In this document: positions 1 through 8,738 of the stretch, in pieces | Layout of the letters: every line of letters starts with the position of its first letter | Numbering within the stretch: the first letter of the stretch is position 1 | Source: an uncultured Hymenobacter sp. | GTDB lineage: Bacteria > Bacteroidota > Bacteroidia > Cytophagales > Hymenobacteraceae | NCBI GenBank assembly: GCA_913776615.1 | Contig: CAJYPK010000040.1 | Location: 231,860 to 295,859 of the forward strand | Direction: 5' to 3' | DNA length: 64,000 nt | Notes under the pieces: model-generated | The model's database searches: none | What the model was told of the DNA's origin: nothing | What the model saw: the letters and a program-made list of their open reading frames with translations, nothing else | Made by a program: the position numbers and the translations under genes

Positions 1-700
1 ACTCAAACTGCCGCGTGGCTTCGGCAAAGGCCGGGCGCAGGGCTGGCCGCTGGCTGGCCAGCTCGCGCAGGTAAGCCTGGTTGGTTTTGTCGGGCTGCCA
101 CTCGATGAGGGCACGGTCGCTGAGCTGCTTGAGCAGGGCCAGGTAGCCCAGCCGCACGGCCAGCCGGAAATTGCCGGCATCCTCGGCTGCCCGCAGCTGG
201 GTCGGAAAATCCAGCTCGTGAATGTTCTCGCTCAGCGTTTCGTAATCGAGCGTCGCCCGGCGCGGGGCGCGGCCGAAGGCCCGGGTGAGGTCTACTTCCA
301 GCAGCTTGAGCACCACAAATACCACGGCCGTGGCCAGCAGCCCGTAGATGACCCAGCGCCAAAAGCCCTCGTAGCTCGGGGCCGACGGTCCGCCTAAGGA
401 ATCGCGCAGCCAGTTGAGTACGCGCCGCCAAAAGCGCCGCAAAAGGCTGTCCTGCGGGTTGGAGTCGGCCAGTGACTGGCGGTAATCGAACTCCCGCTGG
501 CTGGCTAGCTCGCGCAGCCGCTCGGTGGCCGCCGCTGGCTGGCGCAGGCGCACGGTCGCAGCCCGGTCGGGGGCCGGAGCCTGGGCGGCGGGTGGCGTGG
601 GCGGCGGCGCGGCCGCCCCGACCGCGAATTGGGCGCTCAATACCAGGCTGCCCAGCACCGCCCAGCGCCGGGCCTGGCGGGGTAGGAGATTAATACTCAC
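1..700 (-). CDS. DUF4129 domain-containing membrane protein (partial, C-terminus beyond the window)
   Basis: The reading frame is open from a GTG at 700 to the left edge, giving at least 233 residues. The N-terminus (MSINLLPRQARRW, then a hydrophobic stretch ending near AVGAAA) looks like a signal peptide. A single membrane span lies at about residues 115-135. The part after it (DYETLSENIHELDF, LAVRLGYLALLKQL, LIEWQPDKTNQAYLREL) is the typical core of the DUF4129 family, whose members sit in bacterial operons with MoxR ATPases and DUF58 proteins. The GTG start is chosen because it precedes the signal peptide and overlaps the stop of the upstream gene by 11 bp, which suggests translational coupling. 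No ATG is available in frame. Function is unknown; the operon suggests envelope or exported-protein processing. The C-terminal end cannot be judged. Confidence 0.82.
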   Translation of the reverse strand, partial: MSINLLPRQARRWAVLGSLVLSAQFAVGAAAPPPTPPAAQAPAPDRAATVRLRQPAAATERLRELASQREFDYRQSLADSNPQDSLLRRFWRRVLNWLRDSLGGPSAPSYEGFWRWVIYGLLATAVVFVVLKLLEVDLTRAFGRAPRRATLDYETLSENIHELDFPTQLRAAEDAGNFRLAVRLGYLALLKQLSDRALIEWQPDKTNQAYLRELASQRPALRPAFAEATRQFE

Positions 701-1661
701 CTTCTTCGTGGGGACGGTAGGTGGTGCCGCCGGGGCTGGCCCCCGGGGCCTGGCCCAGCTGGCTGACCAAATACGACAGCCCGACGCCTTCGCTGCGCTC
801 GACCAGGTTGAAATACTGAAAGGCCAGGGCCAGCAGGATGGGCGGGTAAATCAGGAAGGTAACTATCGTGAAGAAGACGGTTAGCGCCACCACGAAGATG
901 GTGCTGATTTGCCCGGGCTCAACCGTGGGCAAAAAGGCACTGGGAATGGCAACCCGTAGCAGACCGAAAATCATGCTGAGGGCAAACATCAACACGTAAA
1001 TCAGCAGGGTCATGATGAAAATCAGCCCGAACGTAGACCACCATTTGCCTTTGGTAAGGCTGAGGCAGCGGCCAACGGTGTCGAAAAAATTCGTGTGTTC
1101 GACTACCCGCACAATGAAAAACAGGCTGAGCGCGACGGCCAGGTAGTAGCCCGGCAGTACGAAGAAGAAAAAGCCCAGTACTATCATGATACCCAGCCCC
1201 CAGAAGGAGAAGAAAGTAACCAGCAAGTGGCGCTTGACTACCGCCCATACTTCGCCGGGCGTGATGGGAGTGGGTACGGTGCCGGCCGGTCGCAAGCAGA
1301 GTACCAGGTAGCCGTACACGGAAAGCACAAATACCGAGGCAAAAACCATCAAGGTGACGATGCTCAGGTAATAAAGCGGATTCTGGAAGGTAGAACCGAA
1401 GATGGCCCGCTGCGCGGCCAGCGGGTCGCTGGGATTGTAGCCCGGTGCAGTGGGCGCGCCGTGCAGCAGAACGCCAAACATGCGCGACTGGATGACGGCC
1501 GTGAGAATGCCCTGGAGCAGGGCCAGCGGCGCTACCAGGTAGAGCAGTACCCGGCCCAGCGGCCGCCAGTGCACCCCGAGGAATTCGAAAGTAGCGCTGA
1601 TTTTCTGGCCGAAGTTTCGCTCCTGACGAAAATCCGACTCGTGCGTGTAGGCAAGCGGCAT
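690..1661 (-). CDS. Polytopic membrane protein of the DUF4129/SpoIIM cluster
   Basis: This 323-residue protein has about six predicted membrane segments, including LLYLVAPLALLQGILTAVI near the N-terminus, FFSFWGLGIMIVLGFFFFVLPGYY in the middle and a long hydrophobic pair near residues 255-310. I see no catalytic motif. I start it at the ATG at 1661 (MPLAYTHESDFRQERNFG) because the longer open frame adds 24 residues that overlap the end of the upstream SpoIIM gene. It lies 29 bp after that gene and overlaps the following DUF4129 gene, so the three are very likely one transcript. In related Bacteroidota the equivalent slot holds a hypothetical protein. A structural or transport role in the membrane is only an inference. 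Confidence 0.8.
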   Translation of the reverse strand: MPLAYTHESDFRQERNFGQKISATFEFLGVHWRPLGRVLLYLVAPLALLQGILTAVIQSRMFGVLLHGAPTAPGYNPSDPLAAQRAIFGSTFQNPLYYLSIVTLMVFASVFVLSVYGYLVLCLRPAGTVPTPITPGEVWAVVKRHLLVTFFSFWGLGIMIVLGFFFFVLPGYYLAVALSLFFIVRVVEHTNFFDTVGRCLSLTKGKWWSTFGLIFIMTLLIYVLMFALSMIFGLLRVAIPSAFLPTVEPGQISTIFVVALTVFFTIVTFLIYPPILLALAFQYFNLVERSEGVGLSYLVSQLGQAPGASPGGTTYRPHEEGEY

Positions 1662-1690
1662 AGAAAAAGGAAAGAAGAGGAGATACGAGA

Positions 1691-2644
1691 CTAAGCAGCC
1701 AGTTCCCGCCGGCGTAGCTGCCGGGGCCGCCACACAAAATACCAGCCGATAAACGCCGCCGAGCCGCCGATAATGAGCAGACTAACCGCCACGGGCATTT
1801 CGGTGTGGCGCGTGACGAAGCTTTCCAGAAAGCCGGCGATGACGAGAATCGGCACCACGCCCAGGGCCAGCTTCAGGCTTTCGCGGGCGGCCAGGCGCAG
1901 GCTGTCGCGCCGCGAATAAGTGCCCGGAAACAGGATGCCCCGCGCCAGTACGTAGCCCGCGCCGCCCGCCAGTACGATGGAGGAGATTTCGAGCGTACCG
2001 TGAATCCAAACCGTGAGCAGCGAGGCCAGCAGCACGTGCTGCCGGTAGAAGAAAAATTGGAAGGCTCCCAGCATCAGGCCGTTGCGGAAAATGATGAACG
2101 TGGTGCCCACTCCCGCCGAGATGCCCAGCGCGAAGGTGAGCAGTGCCACCCGCACGTTATTGAACGTAATGGCCAGGAACATCGACGCCTCGGGGCTCTG
2201 CTTGTACACGGCCATCGGGTCGCCGCGCTTGATGCTGTCCAGCGTTTTATTGACGTAGGCATCGCCCAGAATCGTGCGCACAAACGTATCGTCGTAGGCG
2301 GCGGATAGGGCTCCCACCAGCATGCTCAGCACAAAGACGAGCAGTGCCCAGCGCAATTCGGGCCGGTGGCGGCTCACCACGAGCGGCAGCTCCACGGCCC
2401 AGAAGCGCCCGAACCGGCCCTGGTCCTCGGCCTTGTTTTTATACAGCGCCTGGTGCTGGCGGCTGGCCAGCTGGTTGAGGTAGGCCGTGGTGTCGGAGTG
2501 CGGGTAGAAGGTCTGGGCGTAGGCCAGGTCGTCGGTGAGGGCCACGTAGCGGGCGGCCAGCTCGTCGGGGTTGCCCCCGGGCACGGGGGCCTCGTAGCGC
2601 TGCCAGCGCTCCTGGTTGAGCCGGCGGAATACAGCTTCGCGCAT
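1691..2644 (-). CDS. Stage II sporulation protein M (SpoIIM)-like membrane protein
   Basis: The 317-residue protein begins MREAVFRRLNQERWQRYE, the usual N-terminus of this family outside sporulating bacteria, so the ATG at 2644 is used rather than an upstream codon that would run into the divergent RDD promoter. A cytosolic N-terminal part of about 100 residues is followed by several membrane spans (LLVFVLSMLVGALSAAY, then ALLTFALGISAGVGTTFIIF, the His-bearing VWIHGTLEISSIVLAGGAG, and two C-terminal spans). The HGTLE motif in a membrane context is characteristic of the SpoIIM/DUF95 fold. In non-sporulating Bacteroidota such proteins are next to RDD and DUF4129 proteins, as here. The function is not established; a role in membrane remodelling or export is an inference. 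Confidence 0.85.
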   Translation of the reverse strand: MREAVFRRLNQERWQRYEAPVPGGNPDELAARYVALTDDLAYAQTFYPHSDTTAYLNQLASRQHQALYKNKAEDQGRFGRFWAVELPLVVSRHRPELRWALLVFVLSMLVGALSAAYDDTFVRTILGDAYVNKTLDSIKRGDPMAVYKQSPEASMFLAITFNNVRVALLTFALGISAGVGTTFIIFRNGLMLGAFQFFFYRQHVLLASLLTVWIHGTLEISSIVLAGGAGYVLARGILFPGTYSRRDSLRLAARESLKLALGVVPILVIAGFLESFVTRHTEMPVAVSLLIIGGSAAFIGWYFVWRPRQLRRRELAA

Positions 2645-2694
2645 AGTGAAAACAGGGCCGATTAGCGGGCGGTGAAGATAGGGGCGCGGCGGCG

Positions 2695-2702
2695 TTACTT
2701 TG
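2695..2702 (+). promoter_or_regulatory. Possible -7 element for the RDD gene
   Basis: The octamer TTACTTTG is one base from the Bacteroidota -7 consensus TAnnTTTG and lies 42 bp before the RDD start codon, in the 100-bp gap between two divergent genes. No clear -33 element is seen. Confidence 0.35.
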
Positions 2703-2744
2703 CTGCGCCCGGCGGGCTGCCCCGTCGGTATTCCGATGCCCGCT

Positions 2745-3503
2745 ATGGCCACCATCCGCATTCATACCACTCAAAACGTTGCCCTCGAATACGAAGTAGC
2801 CAGCGTGGGCGACCGCATTGTGGCGGCGCTGCTCGATTACCTCATTCTCTTTGCCTACGGGGTGCTGCTGACCATGCTCGTCCGGGCGCTGGCCGATGGC
2901 GGCGAGAGCTCCGGTGCGGCCATCAATTACCGCAATCCCGGCGAATTGCTGGGGGTATTGATAGTGGCGCTCATCTGCGCGCCGTTCTTCGTGTATTTCC
3001 TGGTCTGCGAAATTTTCTTCAACGGCCAAACGCTGGGGAAGAAGGCCCGCCACATCCGGGTGATGCGTCTCGATGGTACGCCCGCCCGGCTCGGCGATTA
3101 TTTCCTGCGCTGGCTGTTGCGCCCAATCGAGATTATTTCCCCGTTGGGTGGGTTGGCCGTCATCACCATCTTGCTCAACGGCCGGGGGCAACGGCTGGGC
3201 GACATGCTGGCCGGCACCACCGTGCTCAGCCTGCGGCCCCGGGCCACCCAGCTGCTGGCCGCCGAGGCGGCGCCGCCCGCGGGCTACCAGCCCGTATTTG
3301 AGCAGGCCCGCCAGCTTACCGACCACGATGTGCTCCTGCTGCGCCAGCTGCTGGGCCGCAGCCTCCAGCAGGGCAACTACCTGATCCTGCACGAAACGGC
3401 CCTGAAAGTGAAGCAATTGCTGGCCGTGCAGAGCGACCTGTCGGACGAGGCCTTTTTGCGCACCGTGCTGCGCGACCACGCGTATCTGGTAGCGCAGGGC
3501 TAA
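2745..3503 (+). CDS. RDD family membrane protein
   Basis: This 252-residue protein has the RDD architecture: an N-terminal strand (ATIRIHTTQNVALEYEVAS), the Arg and Asp of the family name in VGDRIVAALLDYLILF, two adjoining membrane spans, then a long hydrophilic stretch (GQTLGKKARHIRVMRLDG) and a third hydrophobic segment. The ATG at 2745 is preferred over an upstream frame extension because this is where family similarity starts. A cytoplasmic C-terminal tail of about 90 residues is rich in Leu and Gln. RDD proteins have been linked to ion transport in a few bacteria, but in the SpoIIM/DUF4129 context their role is not known. It is transcribed divergently from that cluster and ends before a strong terminator. 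Confidence 0.88.
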   Translation: MATIRIHTTQNVALEYEVASVGDRIVAALLDYLILFAYGVLLTMLVRALADGGESSGAAINYRNPGELLGVLIVALICAPFFVYFLVCEIFFNGQTLGKKARHIRVMRLDGTPARLGDYFLRWLLRPIEIISPLGGLAVITILLNGRGQRLGDMLAGTTVLSLRPRATQLLAAEAAPPAGYQPVFEQARQLTDHDVLLLRQLLGRSLQQGNYLILHETALKVKQLLAVQSDLSDEAFLRTVLRDHAYLVAQG

Positions 3504-3527
3504 CGCGATACGAGGGGGCTTACCAGC

Positions 3528-3566
3528 AAAAGAGCGGCTGGCCCTGGGTGGGCCAGCCGCTCTTTT
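3528..3566. terminator. Bidirectional intrinsic terminator between RDD gene and susD
   Basis: A perfect 16-bp stem (AAAAGAGCGGCTGGCC with its complement) around a 7-base loop, with A and T tracts at its two ends, lies between two convergent genes and can end transcription from both sides. Confidence 0.85.
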
Positions 3567-3584
3567 GGCACAAATGACGAGAGC

Positions 3585-5165
3585 TTAGTTGCGCGTCATC
3601 AGATTGTTAACTGAAAGCTCAGTTGAGGGAATCGGCCACACGTAGGCAGGGTTGCTGGGCGTGATAGCGCTGACAGTACCCTTAGCCGGAATGGTGGCGT
3701 TCAAGCGCATAATGTCGATGTTGCGAATGCCCTCGCCCAGAAACTCAATGCGCCGCTCTAGCAGGATGGCGTTGATAAAATCGGTGGCCGAAGCAAAATC
3801 GGTAGTGACAAACATCGGCGACGGAATGGCCGGGGTGGTAGACGTAGCCGCGATAGCTGGGTTAGAGCGCATCCGCACGGCGTTGAGCAGGGCCAGCGCC
3901 CGGGTATCAACGGAGTTGGTCGTACGCGCCAAGGCCTCAGCCAAGCTCAGCATCACTTCCGAATAGCGGATAACGGGCGCCTTGTCGGTGTAGGGCGAGC
4001 CCGTGGGATACTTGGCCAGAAACCGCTCGGAGCTGGTGCTGCTGGCGGCAACCACAAAATTGGTGCGGCGGGCATCGGTCGACAGCCAGGCGCTATTGCC
4101 CACAATGCCCCCGGTGGTAGCGTTCGTGCTGGTGTTGAGGCCGTACTCGCCGTTGCCCCCCAGGGCAGTGGGCAAATAGTAATAAGCCAGTTGGTTCTGA
4201 GTGCCGGGCGGGTCCTGGGCCGTGAAGGGGAAGGAAAGAATGCTCTCGCTGGTTTCCTGCGGGGCCGTAAATACGGATACGATGGAAGAGTTGAGGGCAT
4301 TGGGTACGCCGCTGGCTGCCGCGTAGGGCGCCGCCGTGGGGACTAGCTTGTTGGCTTCCGTGATAACGTCGCTGTAGCGACCCATCGTCAGGTACACGCG
4401 GGTCTTGAGGGCAATGGCCGTATTGCGGTGCGCCCGGGTTACGTTGAGGGTCGATACGGCAATGCTACCCTGCGCGGCCGAGTAGCGGAGTGGCAGGCTC
4501 TGCTCGGCAAAGTTCAAGTCCTGAATTATTTGGTCGTACACCTGGGCCACCGTGCTACGCGCCAGGTCATTATTACCCAAGCCGGTTTCGGCAGCCAGCC
4601 GGAGCGGCAGGCCCGGCCGGGTACCATTGCCGTCGATGTAGGGCCGGGCGTAAAGCTGCAGCATGGAATAGTAGCACAGCGCACGCAGCAAGCGGGCCTC
4701 CCCACGGTAATTGGTAACGGTGGTGGCGTAGTCGCTGGGGAAGGGCGAGGCGGCCAGTTTGCTGGCGTTGGCATCGAGACCGGCCAGGAAAATGTTTACC
4801 TGGTTGATGGCCGCGTAAGCGTTGCCCCACACGCTTACCACGTCGTTGGCCGACGTTTCGGCCAGGGTGTGGTTCCAGACGGAAAGGCCCGTTACACCGT
4901 TGCTGGTGCGGTTGATAAAGTCATTGGCCCGGATGTCGCCATAGATCTGGTAGCGGCCACCCAGCAAGCCACCCACTTTAACGTAGCTATACAGACCGTT
5001 TACCTGGGCTAGCACGCGGGAGGGCGTGTCGAAGGCTACGCCGGCATCGAGCTGGGTAACGGGCTTCACGTTCAGTAGGTCATTTTGGCACGAAGAAAGA
5101 ACGCTCAGGCCCAGCAGGGCGGTGCAAACCCAGGAAGCTGCACGCTTGTGAGGTACAAATTTCAT
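3585..5165 (-). CDS. SusD/RagB family nutrient-binding outer-membrane lipoprotein
   Basis: The 526-residue protein begins with a lipoprotein signal peptide (LLGLSVLSSCQND, lipid-bearing Cys at residue 26). The helical core shows the SusD pattern: an N-terminal region with NVKPVTQLDAG, a TPR-like segment (RGEARLLRALCYYSMLQLY) and a C-terminal RagB-type region with APVIRYSEVMLSLAEALAR and LLERRIEFLGEGIRNIDIMR. These are the family hallmarks. It lies 21 bp downstream of the SusC partner on the same strand, so the pair forms one outer-membrane uptake unit. The substrate cannot be read from the sequence: no glycoside hydrolase or peptidase is adjacent, so it may be a glycan or a peptide system. 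Confidence 0.95.
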   Translation of the reverse strand: MKFVPHKRAASWVCTALLGLSVLSSCQNDLLNVKPVTQLDAGVAFDTPSRVLAQVNGLYSYVKVGGLLGGRYQIYGDIRANDFINRTSNGVTGLSVWNHTLAETSANDVVSVWGNAYAAINQVNIFLAGLDANASKLAASPFPSDYATTVTNYRGEARLLRALCYYSMLQLYARPYIDGNGTRPGLPLRLAAETGLGNNDLARSTVAQVYDQIIQDLNFAEQSLPLRYSAAQGSIAVSTLNVTRAHRNTAIALKTRVYLTMGRYSDVITEANKLVPTAAPYAAASGVPNALNSSIVSVFTAPQETSESILSFPFTAQDPPGTQNQLAYYYLPTALGGNGEYGLNTSTNATTGGIVGNSAWLSTDARRTNFVVAASSTSSERFLAKYPTGSPYTDKAPVIRYSEVMLSLAEALARTTNSVDTRALALLNAVRMRSNPAIAATSTTPAIPSPMFVTTDFASATDFINAILLERRIEFLGEGIRNIDIMRLNATIPAKGTVSAITPSNPAYVWPIPSTELSVNNLMTRN

Positions 5166-5186
5166 AGAATACTATAGTGCTAATTT

Positions 5187-8100
5187 TTAAAAAGAAACGT
5201 TGAGGCCGGCCGTGAAAGTGCGGGCTTGACCCACCGAGTTGCGGTCTACCCCGGGGGCTAGGTTGCTACCGCCGTTCACGGAGATTTCGGGGTCGATACC
5301 AGAGTATTTGGTAAAGAGCGCCGCGTTTTGCACCTGTACATACACGCGAGCCGTGCTGAGCTTGAGGCCGCTGATGGTTTTGGTGGGGAAGGTGTAGCCC
5401 AGCGCTACGTTGCGCAGGCGGATAAAGTCCCCTTTCTCCACGTTCTGCGACATAACAATGGTCGAGCCGTTTGATACGTTGTCGCCAAACACCAGGCGGG
5501 GCCACTCGGCATTGGTGTTGTCGGCCGTCCAGCGGTTCTTGATGTCAACGTTGTTGTTCCAGAAGCGCTGGTCGTGCAGGCCCGCCCGGGTACCGTTGTA
5601 GATGTAGTTGCCGCCCGAGTATTGCAGGAAGATGCCCAGGTCGAAGCCTTTAAAGCGGAAGGTGTTGTCGAGGCCACCGTAGAAGGTGGGCAGCACCGGC
5701 CCGTAATACTGGCCGTCGGCCAGTTGCGTCGGCGACGTCGTATTGGCCCCCGTGCTCACGACCGTCCAGCCGGTACCGGTAGTCCCCAAGTGGTTATACT
5801 GCACCAGCGTACCATCTGCCTTCACCAGCATCCGTTGGCCATTGGCGGGGTTTACCCCAGCATTGGGCACGGCCAGAATAGAGCCGATCGAGCGGCCCAC
5901 GGTGGTGTAGTTGGCGGTTTCGAGGCTCGACGTAACACCCGCAATGCGCTGATCATCGTTGAGCAGCGACAATACCCGGTTGTCGAGCGTCGTCAGGTTA
6001 CCGCTGACGGTCCAGCTCAGAGCTTTATCGCGGAACACATCGTAGCGCAGGTTGAATTCAAAGCCCCGGTTGCGCATCGAGCCCACGTTGGCCGGAATCG
6101 AGTTGTTCGGAATACCCCGCGAGGTTGCTTGCGGTACATCCAGGATGAGTCCGTCTACCAAGTTGTAGTAGAATGTAGCGTCACCCGTTAACCGGCTTTG
6201 CAGGAAGCCGAAGGCGATGCTGGCATCCGTTTTCTTGCTCTTTTCCCACCCGATGTTGGGGTTGGCTCCCTGCGTGTAGTAGAAAGTACCGGTGTTGCCG
6301 TACAGGAACGAGCCGTAGAGGGGCAGCGACACGAAGTCGTAAATACCTTGGTTGTTGCCGGTAGTACCGAAGCTACCCGACAGCTTCAAAAAGTCGAAGG
6401 CATTAGCAATGCCCGACGTTTTCCAGAAGCCTTCTTCCGATACGATGTAGCCGCCCGAAAGACCATAGAAATTACCAAACTTGCTGTACCAGGCCGAGTA
6501 GCCATCGCGACGACCGGTGACCGTGAGCAGGTATTTGCGGCCGTAGTTATAGTTGAAGCGACCAAAGAAAGAGGCCAGGTAATTGGCTCCTTGGGTGTTG
6601 CCCGACGAGGCAATATTGATGTAGTTGCCTTGGAAGGTAGTGAAGAAGGGGTCAGCAACGGCCGTGCGGGTAGCGCCCCAGCGCTGCACGTCGGTGTACT
6701 GCTGCTCGTTACCTACCAGCAGCGAGAAATTATGCTCACCCGCCGTTAGGTCATATTGCGCCGTGTTTTGCCAGTTCCAACGTTTGTTGGTGCGGTAGTA
6801 ATCACTAGCCGAGCCAATGGTGGAGAAGCCGTCACCCGCCAGCGAGGTATAATAAGCTTTATCCTCGAAGCTGAGGTTGTCGATCCCGTACTGCGTGCGC
6901 AGGTGCAGACCCTTGATTACTTCCAAATCGGCATACAGTGCCCCTTGCAGCTGGTTGCTTTCCGAAGTGAAGTAGTTGTTATCCAAATCGACTACCGGGT
7001 TGTAGTAGCCGGGTAGCAACGGCTGGCCGGTAGTAGGGTTGATGTTTGGGCCAGCGCCGATACCCGCCCCGTTAGTATTATAAGTACCGTCGGCGTTGTA
7101 GGGCGAAATGTTGGGCGGCAGTACGAGCGGCAGGCGGCCGAGGCCGGCCGTACCGAAGGCCCCATCGGCCACAGAACCGGAGTTGGGCGACGAGTTGAGG
7201 GAGTTGGAGTAGTTGACACGGGCACCCAGCGTGAGGCGGTCAAACAGCTTGTGCTCCACGTTGACGCGGGTAGAATAGCGCCGGAAGTCGTTGCGCACCA
7301 GCATACCATTCTGCTTGGTGTAGCCCACCGAGGCCAGGTAGGTGGTTTTATCGGTGCCACCCGAGAAGTTCAGGTTGTGGTTGTTGGAAAAGCCCGTGCG
7401 GTAGATGTAGTCGTACCAGCGCGTGTCGGCCGCGGCGGCCGTCACCTGCCCGAAACCCTCCACGTTGGTGCCCACCGTACCCGTCGCCCGCTGCCGGTTT
7501 TCGTTCAGGTTGCGCACGGCTTCATTTTTCAGGCTCACGTAGTCGGCTGCGTTCAGCACGTCGTAGAGCCGTACGGGCCGCGATACGCCCACCCACGCAT
7601 CGTAGCTGAGCCGCGCCTGGCCTTTCTTACCGCGCTTGGTAGTTACTAGAATAACCCCGCCGTTGGCCCGCGAGCCGTAAATAGCGGTGGCAGAGGCATC
7701 TTTTAACACCTCAATGTTCTCGATGTCCTCGGGCGCAATATTGGCCAGTGGGTTGTTGGGCACGCTGCCCACGGCCGAGTTGTTGCCACTGTAAGTCGGG
7801 ATGCCGTCGATAACGAACAAGGGGCTAGAACTGAGGGCGATTGAGTTGGCACCCCGAATGCGAATAACCGGTGGGTTATTAAGTACGCCGTTGGGCGTGG
7901 TAATATTTACGCCCGCCGCCCGGCCCTGCAGTGCCTGGTCGAAGCTCTGCACGGGCGTATTGGCGATTTCTTTCCCGGTAACCGTGGCTACCGAGCCCGT
8001 CAGTTCGCGGCGCGACTGCGTGCCGTAGCCTACTACGACGGCTTCGTCGAGGCTGGTAGAGTTGGCGGCTAAGGTGATATTGAGAGGCCCGCTGCCGATG

Positions 8101-8354
8101 CGTGCCTCCTGGCTGGTGTAGCCCACAAAAGAGAACACCAGCGTGGTGGCCGTGGCGGGAACGGCGATGCTGTAGCGGCCGTCCGTGTCGGTGGCAGTGC
8201 CCAGGCTCGTGCCTTTTACGAGTACGGTTACGCCCGGTAGGCCAGCCCCGTCGCTGCCTACTACCCGGCCGGTAGTCGTTCGATTCTGAGCATGCAGGTC
8301 CTGCGCTCCCAGTACCAATACGATAGCGGAGAGAGAAAGTAAATTTTTTCGCAT
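5187..8354 (-). CDS. SusC/RagA family TonB-linked outer-membrane protein
   Basis: The 1055-residue protein has a signal peptide (cleavage near LHAQ), a carboxypeptidase-like regulatory domain (TTTGRVVGSDGAGLPGVTVLVKG to about residue 100), the SusC-type TonB box region EAVVVGYGTQSRRELTGS, a plug domain with FDQALQGRAAGV and IRIRGANSI, and a long beta-barrel ending in an aromatic residue (GLNVSF). The conserved VLKDASATAIYGSRANGGV motif of the plug is present. It pairs with the SusD-like lipoprotein directly downstream to import an oligomeric nutrient through the outer membrane, powered by TonB. The gene has a plausible Bacteroidota promoter in the 384-bp gap upstream. No regulator of the hybrid two-component or ECF type adjoins it. 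Confidence 0.96.
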   Translation of the reverse strand: MRKNLLSLSAIVLVLGAQDLHAQNRTTTGRVVGSDGAGLPGVTVLVKGTSLGTATDTDGRYSIAVPATATTLVFSFVGYTSQEARIGSGPLNITLAANSTSLDEAVVVGYGTQSRRELTGSVATVTGKEIANTPVQSFDQALQGRAAGVNITTPNGVLNNPPVIRIRGANSIALSSSPLFVIDGIPTYSGNNSAVGSVPNNPLANIAPEDIENIEVLKDASATAIYGSRANGGVILVTTKRGKKGQARLSYDAWVGVSRPVRLYDVLNAADYVSLKNEAVRNLNENRQRATGTVGTNVEGFGQVTAAAADTRWYDYIYRTGFSNNHNLNFSGGTDKTTYLASVGYTKQNGMLVRNDFRRYSTRVNVEHKLFDRLTLGARVNYSNSLNSSPNSGSVADGAFGTAGLGRLPLVLPPNISPYNADGTYNTNGAGIGAGPNINPTTGQPLLPGYYNPVVDLDNNYFTSESNQLQGALYADLEVIKGLHLRTQYGIDNLSFEDKAYYTSLAGDGFSTIGSASDYYRTNKRWNWQNTAQYDLTAGEHNFSLLVGNEQQYTDVQRWGATRTAVADPFFTTFQGNYINIASSGNTQGANYLASFFGRFNYNYGRKYLLTVTGRRDGYSAWYSKFGNFYGLSGGYIVSEEGFWKTSGIANAFDFLKLSGSFGTTGNNQGIYDFVSLPLYGSFLYGNTGTFYYTQGANPNIGWEKSKKTDASIAFGFLQSRLTGDATFYYNLVDGLILDVPQATSRGIPNNSIPANVGSMRNRGFEFNLRYDVFRDKALSWTVSGNLTTLDNRVLSLLNDDQRIAGVTSSLETANYTTVGRSIGSILAVPNAGVNPANGQRMLVKADGTLVQYNHLGTTGTGWTVVSTGANTTSPTQLADGQYYGPVLPTFYGGLDNTFRFKGFDLGIFLQYSGGNYIYNGTRAGLHDQRFWNNNVDIKNRWTADNTNAEWPRLVFGDNVSNGSTIVMSQNVEKGDFIRLRNVALGYTFPTKTISGLKLSTARVYVQVQNAALFTKYSGIDPEISVNGGSNLAPGVDRNSVGQARTFTAGLNVSF

Positions 8355-8738
8355 GTGTTAAAGGTTGGTGAATTAAACATGAACAGGTGCGGCGAATATA
8401 CTAGCGCGACTGAAACAGCAACCGCTCGCGGGTTAAGAAATTAGGCTTGCCGACAATCGCCTGAAATTATCCATTGATTGCCAATAGATTAAATTATGGT
8501 TAGTAGTGGCTGAAACAGCCCGTAAACCAGGCTGCCGGCTGCGTAAACAGCGTAAGGAATAGACTAGTAGCTAGCGGCTCAGCCCGTAAACAGACACCGC
8601 CGGCCACTTGCGCAGCCGGCGGTGAAAAGCAGAACAATAGATGATGAGAGAAGGGCTGGGGTGTAATAATAGACTTAATTGGTTGTGGGACAAGTTGATG
8701 ATGTTAATGATTGGCATTTTGGCCGACCTCGACTCATG
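8355..8738. other. Intergenic region between susC and the sensor-kinase gene
   Basis: This 384-bp stretch has no credible gene. It holds the candidate susC promoter, a 10-bp inverted repeat (CACCGCCGGC, 8595-8604 and 8615-8624) without a T tract that may fold downstream of the kinase gene, and two copies of the short word CAGCCCGTAAAC. Confidence 0.6.
8393..8422 (-). promoter_or_regulatory. Candidate susC promoter
   Basis: Read on the minus strand, TATATTCG (8400-8393) is close to the -7 consensus TAnnTTTG, and a TTG lies 18 bases upstream, close to the normal spacing of the -33 element. It is 38 bp before the start codon. Confidence 0.4.

Noticed and set aside
3..431. A 142-residue open frame at the left edge
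   Set aside because: The minus-strand frame starting at GTG 700 encodes a continuous DUF4129 protein through the same region in another frame.
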